From: an uncultured Treponema sp.
GTDB taxonomy: Bacteria > Spirochaetota > Spirochaetia > Treponematales > Treponemataceae
NCBI GenBank assembly: GCA_938039145.1
Contig: CALHVG010000059.1
Location: 61,779-125,778, forward strand
Direction of reading: 5' to 3'
Length of the DNA: 64,000 bases
The notes under the pieces were generated by a model that saw nothing but the letters and a program-made list of their open reading frames with translations, had not been told where the DNA came from and did not search any database. The position numbers and the translations under genes were made by a program. Of the stretch, positions 17,853 through 26,253 are shown in pieces (the stretch's first letter is position 1; each line of letters opens with the position of its first letter).

Positions 17853-19196
17853 ATGACAATCAGAAAGCAGTTGAACCTTTTCATAGCGGCCATAATAATC
17901 CTGCCGTTACTGTCCGTATCATTTGCGATTGCGATTCCCAACATTTCATCGGCAAAGCGGGTCTTTGACAAAGGCTCAAAACGGCTTCGAGACATGGACG
18001 GACTTCTTCTTTCCGATACGGACTGGAAAATAATCCGGGAGGCGATAGCCACAGTCCCAAAGGAAAAGCAGGCCTGCCTCATAGCGCAGAACATAGTCGT
18101 CGCTTCCACGTTCCCTGAAATCCACGAATGGACAAGGGTCACGGAAAAACAAATATGGACTTTCATAAAGGAAACCAGCGGAGAATATTTCTACCAGTTC
18201 GAGACTCCGCCGTTGGGAACTTCCGAGCAAAGAGTGTTCCTCATAAGCCGGCTGGATAAAGACAGGCACATACGGATCAGGCAAATATCAAGGATTCTCC
18301 TTTGTCTTGTCTCCATATTCATAGTCTTCATAGTTTCAATGATACTTGCAATCTCACGCTCTCTTTTCTATTCCCTTTCGCTTTTGGAAAATCAGACGCA
18401 GAAGATAGCGGACGGCGAACTTGAGACAAAAATAGAAATACACAAAAAAAAGAAAAACGAAATCACATCGATGAGCGAAAGTCTTGAGCGGATGAGGATA
18501 TCCCTAAAAGATGCCCAGCAAAGAAAATCGATGTTCGTGATGGGAATCAGCCACGACCTAAGGACACCTATCGCCGTAATAAAAGGCTACTCGGAAGCGA
18601 TGGCTGACGGTATGCTTGACACCACTGATGAAAAGAAAAAGGCGATGGACATAATCATAGAAAAAACGAACCAGCTCGAATCCATGGTGGACACCCTCAT
18701 AGACTACGAAAAACTTTCTACGGACGAATGGAAAAGGAACATGGAAAGCGTCGCCCTGCAGCCTCTCCTTATGGGATTTGCGAAAAATTCCGCGACGACA
18801 GGCACCGTGTTCAAAAGAGAGGTCTTTTTCAGCATAGACGTTCCGGAAGACGCAAGGACGATGATGAATCCGCAGCAAATCCATAGGGTTCTTGACAATC
18901 TTTTCAGCAATGCCCTCCGCTACACAAAAGACGGAGACTCCATAACAATAACGGCAAAAAGCGAAGAAAAATCCGTGACGCTTAAAATCATCGATACCGG
19001 ATGCGGCATTGAAAAAGAGGAACTTAAAAACATATTCGACCTGTTCTACAGAGGAACGACAAGCCGCCAGGAAGAAGGAATGGGAATCGGGCTTTCAGTG
19101 GTAAAAAACGTAATCGACATACACGGCTGGAAGATAGACGTAGAATCCAATGTCGGAGAAGGAACGGCGTTCATCCTCACAATCCCGATTGAATGA
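17853..19196 (+). CDS. Membrane sensor histidine kinase
   Basis: A 447-residue kinase. The first membrane helix is at about 8-28, a periplasmic sensor region of about 115 residues follows, and the second helix is at about 147-175. A HAMP segment (about 176-215) leads to the HisKA domain with H234 in GISHDLRTPIAVIKGYSEA. The ATPase domain has the N box (HRVLDNLFSNALRYTKDGD), G1 box (DTGCGIEKEE) and G2 box (GMGIGLSVVKN). It should phosphorylate the response regulator encoded 15 bases upstream. The periplasmic domain is not recognised, so the signal is unknown. Confidence 0.94.
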   Translation: MTIRKQLNLFIAAIIILPLLSVSFAIAIPNISSAKRVFDKGSKRLRDMDGLLLSDTDWKIIREAIATVPKEKQACLIAQNIVVASTFPEIHEWTRVTEKQIWTFIKETSGEYFYQFETPPLGTSEQRVFLISRLDKDRHIRIRQISRILLCLVSIFIVFIVSMILAISRSLFYSLSLLENQTQKIADGELETKIEIHKKKKNEITSMSESLERMRISLKDAQQRKSMFVMGISHDLRTPIAVIKGYSEAMADGMLDTTDEKKKAMDIIIEKTNQLESMVDTLIDYEKLSTDEWKRNMESVALQPLLMGFAKNSATTGTVFKREVFFSIDVPEDARTMMNPQQIHRVLDNLFSNALRYTKDGDSITITAKSEEKSVTLKIIDTGCGIEKEELKNIFDLFYRGTTSRQEEGMGIGLSVVKNVIDIHGWKIDVESNVGEGTAFILTIPIE

Positions 19197-19204
19197 AAGA
19201 TTCC

Positions 19205-20368
19205 TTAAAGGATTTCCTCCAAGAACCTGTTCAGGAACAGAAGACCGTCCTTGTTCAAGAAAAACCTTTCTTCCCCGCCGCAGATTTCCTTTTTCGCCTT
19301 TCCGTCTAAAATCCATTTTTCCATCGAAAGTTTGACTTTTTTAGGAATATCTTTTTTGAAGCGTTCCCTGAAATCGAAAAGAGACACGCCCTCGCCTTTT
19401 CTTAAACCCATCATGAAATATTCAAAAATCAGCGTCTCTTCGGAAAGATTTTCAGTCGTTTCATAAAGTCTGTGTCCTGAAAAGTCGGAACTTTTTCCCC
19501 AAAAATCAATATAGCTCTTGATGTCGGTTGTGTTCGTGTACCTGAACGAAGGATTTTTATAGATTGAACCCGTCCCTCCGCTTCCTGCAGCAGCATAATC
19601 TTCCATGTTCCAGTAACAGAGATTATGGGCGCATTTTTTCCCTCCGTTTTTTCGATAAAAATTGGAGATTTCGTACTGCTCAAATCCGTTTTCCAAAAGG
19701 AAATCTCTTCCGGAAATCCACATTTCGTCCGCAAAATCAAAATCGTATGAAAAACGTCTTTCCGTCAAATCCGAGTACAGTTTTGTGCCTTCCTCGAACG
19801 TAAGCGAATACATTGATATGTGCGAGGGATTGAAAGAAAACAATGTTTTAAGACCTTCTAGAAAATCATCTTTTTTCTGATGCGGAAGAGCCGCTATCAT
19901 GTCGGCGGAAAAATCTCCTTTCCATTCGTTTGAAATAAGAGCCAAAGCGTCGATGTTCTTTTTTGTGTCGCTCCGCCTACCCACACATTTAAGCGCTCCG
20001 TCTTCCAACGCCTGGATTCCAATGGAAATGCGGTTTATTCCGGAATCGGCGTAAAGAGAAAGTTTATCATTAGTAATGTCGTCGGGATTTACTTCGATGG
20101 AAAACTCGGTCGCCCCATCGATTTTTGAGTAAAGGACACAGGCTATTTTTCTTATGTTTTCATCGGAAAGGACGCTCGGAGTTCCGCCTCCAATGTAAAC
20201 CGATGAAAGACGATATATTCGAAAATCGTCGAGCCTGAAAGAAATCTCATTGCAAAGGGCGTTTACATACGCATCAACAAACGAAGAAGAAAGAGATTTT
20301 ATGCTGAAAAAATCGCAGTATGAACACTTTGACTTGCAGAAAGGAATGTGTATGTACAGGCTCTGCAT
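19205..20368 (-). CDS. hemW: HemW-type radical SAM protein
   Basis: A 387-residue protein with the HemW-type motif IPFCKSKCSYCDF, whose Cys11, Cys15 and Cys18 bind the 4Fe-4S cluster that cleaves S-adenosylmethionine. GGGTPS and the later SIGIQALEDG and YEISNF segments are also typical. HemW proteins are heme chaperones related to, but distinct from, the anaerobic coproporphyrinogen oxidase HemN. The shorter length and lack of the HemN C-terminal signature favour HemW. The ATG at 20368 is preferred to a TTG one codon earlier. It lies eight bases after the signal peptidase gene and converges with the kinase gene. Confidence 0.88.
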   Translation of the reverse strand: MQSLYIHIPFCKSKCSYCDFFSIKSLSSSFVDAYVNALCNEISFRLDDFRIYRLSSVYIGGGTPSVLSDENIRKIACVLYSKIDGATEFSIEVNPDDITNDKLSLYADSGINRISIGIQALEDGALKCVGRRSDTKKNIDALALISNEWKGDFSADMIAALPHQKKDDFLEGLKTLFSFNPSHISMYSLTFEEGTKLYSDLTERRFSYDFDFADEMWISGRDFLLENGFEQYEISNFYRKNGGKKCAHNLCYWNMEDYAAAGSGGTGSIYKNPSFRYTNTTDIKSYIDFWGKSSDFSGHRLYETTENLSEETLIFEYFMMGLRKGEGVSLFDFRERFKKDIPKKVKLSMEKWILDGKAKKEICGGEERFFLNKDGLLFLNRFLEEIL

Positions 20369-20378
20369 CAAACGCCCG

Positions 20379-21080
20379 TCAGCGGAAAAGCCTTAATTTC
20401 CTAAACGGGAAATATTCCAGCAAGGCGACAGCTTTTATGTTCTCTTTTTTTACAGGTCCCCAAAGCCTTGAGTCCACGCTGGAATTCCTGTTGTCGGCAA
20501 GAACATAATACTCGTCGTCCGAAAGCGTAATTTCGTCGAAAGAGCCTTTGACGCCGACGGAACTATCCCAAAACGCAGGAGATGCCGCTATGGAAACATT
20601 GTAAGGGCTTTCAAGAAGTTCGAATTCAGTAAGAGGAAAATCGCTTCCTTTGGGTTTTATGTAAAGAACGTGATCCTTCATAAAAATGCTGTCTCCCGGA
20701 AGGGCAAGGATTCTTCTTATCTGGAAAGAAGAACCCATCCAGTGCTTAGAGTTTACAATCGACACCTGCCTTGCGGTAAAAAATCCAACCGCCCGGTCAA
20801 GAAACTTCATCGTTTTGGAAACCTCAAGACCTTCCATTTGGTGCACAAGAACCACGCTCCCCCTTCTGTAGGTCTTTGCAAGCGGAGAAAAGAAAACCAT
20901 CGCTGAAGGAGGAATGTCAGGCTGCATGGAGACGGATTTTTCACGCACAGGAAAAACAAGAAAATGAAGAATCAGGTTTATCGCTACACTTGTGAATATC
21001 AGAAACGAAAAAATCGAAAGAATCTTTTTTTTAAACGCCATCCTGACCTGGAACGAAAGGTCGTACAGTTCTTTGTTCAT
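20379..21080 (-). CDS. lepB: Signal peptidase I homologue with altered catalytic Lys
   Basis: A 233-residue S26-family protein. One membrane helix lies near residues 18-40. The catalytic Ser box appears as SVSMQPDIPP. Box D reads RRILALPGD where the family consensus is KR(V/I)xGxPGD, so the general-base Lys is Arg here (an AGA codon). Box E is intact as ADNRNSSVDSRLWG. The protein may therefore be inactive or use another base; a second enzyme elsewhere is likely. The ATG at 21080 is preferred to a TTG at 21116, because a TTGAAA-N17-TACTCT promoter-like pair lies just upstream of it. Confidence 0.82.
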   Translation of the reverse strand: MNKELYDLSFQVRMAFKKKILSIFSFLIFTSVAINLILHFLVFPVREKSVSMQPDIPPSAMVFFSPLAKTYRRGSVVLVHQMEGLEVSKTMKFLDRAVGFFTARQVSIVNSKHWMGSSFQIRRILALPGDSIFMKDHVLYIKPKGSDFPLTEFELLESPYNVSIAASPAFWDSSVGVKGSFDEITLSDDEYYVLADNRNSSVDSRLWGPVKKENIKAVALLEYFPFRKLRLFR

Positions 21081-21087
21081 GCAAAAA

Positions 21088-21116
21088 AGAGTACCACAAA
21101 TGAAGTTTGCTTTCAA
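21088..21116 (-). promoter_or_regulatory. Possible promoter of the signal peptidase gene
   Basis: Minus-strand TTGAAA (21111-21116), 17 bases, TACTCT (21088-21093), ending seven bases before the ATG. The -35 is good and the -10 weak (3/6). Spacing matches the other short-leader promoters in the window. Confidence 0.3.
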
Positions 21117-21210
21117 CTTTTCCGTGGGCGCAACAAAATTAAACGAAAAATCAAAACAAATCTTTTTTCTGTCAGACGGTTTTCAAAATCCTAAGAAAAA
21201 GCGCAAAATA

Positions 21211-21239
21211 TTGCCACCGATTAAACTATGGAATATAAT
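21211..21239 (+). promoter_or_regulatory. Sigma-70 promoter of smpB, apparently leaderless
   Basis: TTGCCA (21211-21216), 17 bases, TATAAT (21234-21239). The -10 ends eight bases before the smpB ATG at 21248 and there is no Shine-Dalgarno sequence, so transcription would start at or next to the start codon. Confidence 0.7.
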
Positions 21240-21247
21240 CAGTCGGC

Positions 21248-21709
21248 ATGGGTGAAGACAGAAAAATCATCGCCGAAAACAGGCAGGCAAGATTCAATTA
21301 TTTTATCGAAGAGAAAATCGAATGTGGAATCGCTTTGGAAGGAACGGAAGTTAAATCCGTGAAAAACGGAGCTATTTCGTTTCCGGACGCTTTTGCCGAA
21401 ATTATAAACGGCGAAGTTTATGTGAAAAACCTTCATATATCGGAGTATTCGTACTCTTCCGTCTTTAACCATAATCCTGAAAGACCGAAAAAACTTCTTC
21501 TGCACAGGGCGGAAATAAAAAGACTTGAAAGAAAAACCGAAGAAAAAGGCTACACTCTTGTGCCTCTCGATTTTTACCTGAAAAACGGAAGAGTAAAAAC
21601 GACACTCGGTCTTTGCAAGGGAAAAAAACTTTTCGACAAACGTGAAGCCATAAAGGAACGTGATGTTGACCGCCAAATCCAAAGGGCGTTCAGAAAAGAA
21701 CTGGAGTAA
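21248..21709 (+). CDS. smpB: SsrA-binding protein SmpB
   Basis: A 153-residue SmpB. The N-terminal part has ENRQARFNYFIEEKIECGIALEGTEVKSVKNG, the oligonucleotide-binding fold that grips the tmRNA tRNA-like domain (given here as the span near residues 9-40). YTLVPLDFYLKNGRVKTTLGL and GKKLFDKREAIKERD follow in the expected order, and the basic C-terminal tail (RQIQRAFRKELE) inserts into the ribosome. SmpB delivers tmRNA to stalled ribosomes. The tmRNA gene itself was not found in this window. The ATG directly follows a strong promoter. Confidence 0.96.
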   Translation: MGEDRKIIAENRQARFNYFIEEKIECGIALEGTEVKSVKNGAISFPDAFAEIINGEVYVKNLHISEYSYSSVFNHNPERPKKLLLHRAEIKRLERKTEEKGYTLVPLDFYLKNGRVKTTLGLCKGKKLFDKREAIKERDVDRQIQRAFRKELE

Positions 21710-21712
21710 TTT

Positions 21713-22597
21713 TTGAGAAAGTTTTCCGAATTTAGAAAGGCGTTTTTCCTCACGGTAATCCTTGCGTGCGTTCAAGGCAGTTTTTCCCAAGGAACGGAAG
21801 TCGACTACTACGGAGTGTTCTCCCCCGACGCAGACAAGAATATGCTCAAGATGACCGAAGATCTTTTCTACACTCAGCTTACGGAAATGGACCTTATGCT
21901 GAACGACAGGAGGCTCTTAGGCTCGGACTCGCACGCTTCCCCCGACGGCATAGATTTTTCGATGAAGTCGCCCAAGGCGGTGAGTTTCTACGTTGAAATA
22001 AAACGCAAAGGCGATGCTCTAAGCAAATGGAACTGCACCCTATTTTTGAAGGACAACACAAGCGAAAAAATCTCAAGTTTCAAAAAAGAATACGATTCCT
22101 ATTACAAAATCCTTATGGACTCAAAATCGTCCATAAAAGGAATCTTCACCGACCTTTCATCTTATGAAAAACCGCACGACATCGCCTCGAAAAAAATTGA
22201 AAAATCTGCGCTTCCTTCGGTATCAACCGAAAACATATCCGGAACATGGAGCGGAGAGGAATCCATAGACAAGATAATAATACTCAAAGGCGGACGCGGC
22301 TTCATAATATTAAAAAACGGGGCTTCCATGAACGTGGCGATAGGAATCTTTTCCGAAAATGACGGCTCAAAAACCGTAACCGTAAGGCAGACAAGCCATT
22401 CAAACGCCTCGTACTATCCTGAGCTTCCAAGAAGCATGGCGGTCGAAGCCGCCGTCTCCGCCCTTCCGATTGAATACAGGCTGAGGCTCACCGAAGAAAA
22501 CGTAATGGAAGGAACAAAAAGCACGCTCGTCCAAAAGAATGAAGAAAGTTTTCCGACACAGGGAACGGTTCGTGTCGTGTGGCACAAGGCAAACTAA
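21713..22597 (+). CDS. Secreted hypothetical protein
   Basis: A 294-residue protein starting at TTG 21713, with the ribosome site CTGGAG inside the smpB 3' end, so it is coupled to smpB. Residues 1-26 are a signal peptide (FFLTVILACVQGSFSQ). The mature part has no membrane segment or known motif. Residues 170-285 contain a beta-rich section introduced by ISGTWSGEESIDKIIILKGGRGFIIL. That section faintly resembles the GIWQGKNRYIFIGENG start of the secreted protein at 37391, so both may be small periplasmic lipocalin- or calycin-like proteins. That is a guess; function unknown. Confidence 0.8.
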   Translation: MRKFSEFRKAFFLTVILACVQGSFSQGTEVDYYGVFSPDADKNMLKMTEDLFYTQLTEMDLMLNDRRLLGSDSHASPDGIDFSMKSPKAVSFYVEIKRKGDALSKWNCTLFLKDNTSEKISSFKKEYDSYYKILMDSKSSIKGIFTDLSSYEKPHDIASKKIEKSALPSVSTENISGTWSGEESIDKIIILKGGRGFIILKNGASMNVAIGIFSENDGSKTVTVRQTSHSNASYYPELPRSMAVEAAVSALPIEYRLRLTEENVMEGTKSTLVQKNEESFPTQGTVRVVWHKAN

Positions 22598-23148
22598 AGT
22601 TCCAGCGCGCCCTTTCTTATCACATTGAAGCCGCCTTCGCAAAGAGAGACGATTGTGGAAGGTACAGGATTTTTTAAATCCCCGTCAAGCACCACAAGCG
22701 AAACTTCGTCCTCAAACTCGTCAAGGATTTCTTTTTGAATTGCAAGCAAAGGCATTCCGCTTCGGTTTACGCTCGTGGAATATATAGGTTTTCCCGCAAA
22801 TGCGATAACATCCCTTAGCCACGGATCTCCGGGGCATCTAACGGCAACTGTGGACAAGGGGTCGATTTTTGAGCGGACTATTACCGTAAGAGGTCCGGGC
22901 CAGAATTTCAGAAGATTTTCGGGAATCGTGTCGTCTGAAAGTTCTTTTAGTTTTGAAGGTTCGGACAAAAGAACGATGAACGGCTTATCCTCTTTTCTAC
23001 CCTTTATTTTTCTTATAAGGTCTTCTGTCTTTCCTATGATTCCTGAAAAACCGTATACGGTGTCCGTTGGAAGGATAAGCACCTTCCCTTCTTTGAGCAG
23101 GTTTCCGGCAATTTTTGTAGAACCTTCGTCAGATTTGAGGCACTTCAT
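22594..23148 (-). CDS. tsaC: Threonylcarbamoyl-AMP synthase (Sua5/YrdC/TsaC family)
   Basis: A 184-residue single-domain protein with the family signatures LPTDTVYGFSG, KIKGRKEDKPFIVLL, FWPGPLTVIV and RCPGDPWLRD. It makes threonylcarbamoyl-AMP for the t6A37 modification of ANN-decoding tRNAs. It lacks the C-terminal Sua5 extension, so it is the short YrdC/TsaC type. The ATG follows an AAGGAG site at a spacing of about ten. It overlaps the upstream FtsB-like gene by 20 bases and converges with the secreted protein gene at 22597. Confidence 0.9.
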   Translation of the reverse strand: MKCLKSDEGSTKIAGNLLKEGKVLILPTDTVYGFSGIIGKTEDLIRKIKGRKEDKPFIVLLSEPSKLKELSDDTIPENLLKFWPGPLTVIVRSKIDPLSTVAVRCPGDPWLRDVIAFAGKPIYSTSVNRSGMPLLAIQKEILDEFEDEVSLVVLDGDLKNPVPSTIVSLCEGGFNVIRKGALEL

Positions 23149-23623
23149 ATATCGGAATCTCCTTTATGGTTCTGCGTTTTTTGGGACGATTGAAGTTTCC
23201 TCTTCCAAGGTCAAAAAGAAACATTATGAAAAGCGAAAGAAGTCCTATCGAAAGCGAAAGGATTTTGCACAAAGCCTCGGAAAAGAAAGTACCCTCTTTG
23301 TGCTTTGTGGCGGTTCCTGTATCGTAAAGCGTTCCTTGGTATGGTTTTAGCCCTGAAATTTTTACAAGTTTTTCCCCGTCGGAAACATAGTCGAGTTTTC
23401 TAGCGTAGGCGGCTATAACGTCCTCGTCTTTCAAAAGAGCGTTGTATTCAAGCCTAAGTTCATTGTTGATTGCCTGGATAGAGTCCGTCCTTCTTGCGAT
23501 TTCCTTTTTCTGTTCAACAAGTTGACTATACGCCCATAGCCCGCTACTTCCTGCAAAGAACGAAATTGACACATAAGCGAATGTAGCTATGAAAATCGCT
23601 ATCAAGAACTTGATACCTTTCAT
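23129..23623 (-). CDS. FtsB/DivIC-like septum formation protein
   Basis: A 164-residue protein if translation starts at the ATG 23623. Residues 1-25 form a signal anchor (FLIAIFIATFAYVSISFF). A short coiled coil follows, with YSQLVEQKKEIARRTDSIQAINNELRLEYNAL, typical of FtsB/DivIC. The segment DEDVIAAYARKLDYVSDGEKLVKI matches the family's conserved C-terminal part. An extra C-terminal hydrophobic helix (LSLSIGLLSLFIMFLFDLG) and a basic tail are unusual for FtsB. A longer frame to 23794 overlaps the opposite gene and is rejected. A GATAAT box ends nine bases before the ATG. Likely role: divisome scaffold. Confidence 0.75.
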   Translation of the reverse strand: MKGIKFLIAIFIATFAYVSISFFAGSSGLWAYSQLVEQKKEIARRTDSIQAINNELRLEYNALLKDEDVIAAYARKLDYVSDGEKLVKISGLKPYQGTLYDTGTATKHKEGTFFSEALCKILSLSIGLLSLFIMFLFDLGRGNFNRPKKRRTIKEIPIYEVPQI

Positions 23624-23632
23624 TATGGACTG

Positions 23633-23661
23633 ATTATCGGCATATCTTTTTGTTTTCTTAA
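23633..23661 (-). promoter_or_regulatory. Possible promoter of the FtsB-like gene
   Basis: Minus-strand TTAAGA (23656-23661), 17 bases, GATAAT (23633-23638), nine bases before the ATG at 23623, which has no Shine-Dalgarno sequence. Confidence 0.45.
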
Positions 23662-23676
23662 AGTGAAAATATATGA

Positions 23677-23692
23677 TATAATCAACTATAAT
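23677..23692 (+). promoter_or_regulatory. Twin -10 boxes upstream of the acidic protein gene
   Basis: Two perfect TATAAT hexamers occur ten bases apart, at 23677-23682 and 23687-23692. The -35 partners are weak (TTCTTA at 23655-23660 fits the first with 16 bases). They serve the gene starting at 23772 and lie within 20 bases of the opposite-strand promoter. Confidence 0.4.
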
Positions 23693-23771
23693 TCTAAAGA
23701 AAGTGCTATTGCTTACGTTATTTCTGCCGATAATTGAAAGAAGGAACGCCAAAGCCAAAGAGGAAGTTTTT

Positions 23772-26201
23772 ATGGATAACCCGACAGGAAACACAAACGA
23801 ATTGGACAGTTATGGGGTATGGGTAAAAAGACCTCCCCAGGATTCCAATGAAGACACGATTATCCCGGAAACAGAAGAAAAAACCTCAAATATAATCGAA
23901 GAAGATTTCGATCTTCCCGATTTTTCAGACATTCCTGAGCCAATTGAGTCGGACGAGCTTAAAGACAATCCTTTTACCGAAGAAGAAAGCAAAAACGACG
24001 ACGGAAACATAGAACTTTCAAGCGACATTTCATTGGACGATTTTCTTGACGATTCTGCTTCCGGAATGCCGGGTTCTTCAGAAAACACAGAGGAAATAGA
24101 CCTTGACAGTTTTGTAGGAGACTCTTCAGGCTCAAGCGAGGAGATTTCGCTTGACGACTTTCTTGACGGAGACGATTTCGGCTCTTCTTCAAGTTCCGAA
24201 AAAGAAGACGATGTTGCAAACGACGAGGCTCTTGACATAAGCCTTAATTTTAACACGCCTAAGGAAGACGAGGTTCAGACGGAAGAAATTTCTGAAGAGA
24301 CGGACTATGATTCTGACTACGAAAGCGAGCCTGAACCGGAAGAATCAGTTCCCGAAAAAAAAGTTGATTTTTCATCGATAGACACAGGTGCGATGGAAGA
24401 AATCTCCTTGGACGATTTCAGCATGGCAGAAAGCGACGCCGCGACCGCGGATGCCGCCGCAAAAGCAATAAGTTCGTCCGTCGAATCGGAAGACGTAGAC
24501 CTTACGGAATTCGGAACGGGCGGAGAAAGCCATGCAGCCCCAAAGCAGACTGTGATAGATTATGATTTAGCTATAACTGAAGATGACGAGGTTTCATCCG
24601 CCCCCGTAATAAAAGAAATCAAGACCGATGCAAAGGCAGAGGAAAAGGAGACGACTACGGAAAACACAGCAATAAACAATGAACTTTTAGAACGAATCAT
24701 TTCGGATTTATCAGGATTGAAAGACGAGATTTCAAATCTCAAAAACGATTTTGCAGAACTGCGAGAAAAGAGTTCTATCGAGAACGCCCTACCTTCTTGC
24801 GCCACGCAGGAAAATGAGGCGGAAATAGAAACTCCCGCTACGGAAGAGCCTTCAGGATTCTTCGGAAACAGCGATGAAGACGAAACTATAGCCCTTTCAG
24901 GCGACGAGCTTTCAAACATAATGAATTCCGCTGACTTCACCGAAGAAGTCGTGGAAAATGTTTCTCCCGACGCAGAAACAAAAGATTCCGCGGAAGGCGC
25001 CATTGAAGAAGAAACGTCCATAAAAGCTCCAGAGCCTCTGGCGGAAACTCCATTCGATATGCCTCAAGAAAAAGAAGAAATAGAGCCTGAGCCGGCGAAT
25101 TCCGAGGATGCTGCCTATTCGGGTTCCTATGACGCCTCGGAGACTATCGGTGCGGAACCCGTTTTCGAAATAGGCGAAGTCAAATCTGAACCGGAACCGG
25201 ATTCCGTCGATTTTTCCGACAGTTTTTCAGAGCCTTCCGTTTCGGCAGATTTGAGCTCGGAGCCGGAAGTTTCCGTTTCCGACGATTTTGTCGAAATGTC
25301 TCCCACAGAGGATTTTGGAATGCAGGAAGAAATCAAGAGCGAACCTGCAAAACCGCAAGCTTTCGAAGAAAACGAAGAGCTTTCCGACGAAGCAGCGTCT
25401 GCGTCCGATATTCCTGAAACAATTCCCGACGACATAATAGACGAGCCTGCATTCGATGATTCTTTATATTCCGCACCTGCCCCGCTCTCGGAAGAAAGCG
25501 GCATTATGGAAGAGGAAGTTCCGTCTCTTGAAGAGCCGCAGGTTACGGACGTATTTGAAACCGAGCCGGGAAGCGAAGTTCCGTTCGGTGCAGAAGAGGA
25601 ACCGGATTCCGGCTTGAGCCTTGGAATGGAACCTGAAACGGAAGAACCCAACCTTGAGATAATGCCGGAAGATTCACTTCCTGAAGAAATCAATATTCCC
25701 AAGGTGGACGAAATTCTTCCCGAAGAAATTTCTGAGAATGCCGACGACATAATGGTGGATTCAAACTCCTCAGATTTCATGGAATCTGTAAAAATCGATG
25801 AAACGGAAAAAATAAGAGATCCGTTTATCGACGATATTATGGAAGAGCCGCCGGCAGTGGAAGATGCAATCACCGACGAAAATGTTGAATATCTTGCAAA
25901 AGACGAAAACGCTATCGTCGATACAATTGACGCGCCTATCCCTGCGGAAGAGCCTGCCGCAGCTTTCGAAGAGCCTTTAACGGACACGGAACGGGAACCT
26001 TCCGAAACGGCATCCATTTCCGAAGAAAAAGCGTCAGAAAGCGGAACACTTCCTGACGATATAAAGTCGGATATAAAATCCGTTCTTCTTTACATGGATC
26101 AGTTGCTTGAAAATCTTCCGGAAGACAAAATAATGGAATTTGCAAAATCAGAGCAGTTCGTAACGTACAAAAAACTGTTTTCCGAACTTGGGCTTTCATG
26201 A
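23772..26201 (+). CDS. Very acidic repetitive protein with C-terminal conserved helix
   Basis: An 809-residue protein of low complexity, rich in Glu, Asp, Ser and Pro, with no signal peptide. Five related short motifs lie in the first third: DISLDDFLDD, EEIDLDSFVGD, EEISLDDFLDG, EEISLDDFSMA and EDVDLTEFGTG. A coiled coil near residues 300-330 (LLERIISDLSGLKDEISNLK) interrupts the disorder. The C-terminal 50 residues look folded (SDIKSVLLYMDQLLENLPED, then KLFSELGLS). The ATG at 23772 is chosen because AGAGGAAG lies just upstream; the frame extends further but without a ribosome site. Function unknown. A scaffold-like or signalling hub role is speculative. Confidence 0.8.
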   Translation: MDNPTGNTNELDSYGVWVKRPPQDSNEDTIIPETEEKTSNIIEEDFDLPDFSDIPEPIESDELKDNPFTEEESKNDDGNIELSSDISLDDFLDDSASGMPGSSENTEEIDLDSFVGDSSGSSEEISLDDFLDGDDFGSSSSSEKEDDVANDEALDISLNFNTPKEDEVQTEEISEETDYDSDYESEPEPEESVPEKKVDFSSIDTGAMEEISLDDFSMAESDAATADAAAKAISSSVESEDVDLTEFGTGGESHAAPKQTVIDYDLAITEDDEVSSAPVIKEIKTDAKAEEKETTTENTAINNELLERIISDLSGLKDEISNLKNDFAELREKSSIENALPSCATQENEAEIETPATEEPSGFFGNSDEDETIALSGDELSNIMNSADFTEEVVENVSPDAETKDSAEGAIEEETSIKAPEPLAETPFDMPQEKEEIEPEPANSEDAAYSGSYDASETIGAEPVFEIGEVKSEPEPDSVDFSDSFSEPSVSADLSSEPEVSVSDDFVEMSPTEDFGMQEEIKSEPAKPQAFEENEELSDEAASASDIPETIPDDIIDEPAFDDSLYSAPAPLSEESGIMEEEVPSLEEPQVTDVFETEPGSEVPFGAEEEPDSGLSLGMEPETEEPNLEIMPEDSLPEEINIPKVDEILPEEISENADDIMVDSNSSDFMESVKIDETEKIRDPFIDDIMEEPPAVEDAITDENVEYLAKDENAIVDTIDAPIPAEEPAAAFEEPLTDTEREPSETASISEEKASESGTLPDDIKSDIKSVLLYMDQLLENLPEDKIMEFAKSEQFVTYKKLFSELGLS

Positions 26202-26225
26202 TGTAAATTAATCTGTTAAAATCGG

Positions 26226-26253
26226 TGGGCTGTGTAAAAACAGCCCATTTTTT
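26226..26253 (+). terminator. Intrinsic terminator abutting the next start codon
   Basis: An eight-base stem TGGGCTGT (26226-26233) pairs with ACAGCCCA (26240-26247) over a six-base loop and is followed by six T (26248-26253). It terminates the acidic protein gene. The next base is the ATG of the MptE-like gene, so it is also that gene's 5' leader if read-through occurs. Confidence 0.85.

Noticed and set aside
25127..26017. 296-codon open frame on the minus strand inside the acidic protein gene
   Set aside because: It is Ser-rich mirror coding of the Glu/Asp-rich plus-strand gene, has no ribosome site and no family resemblance. The same holds for 24560-25021 and 23810-24256.
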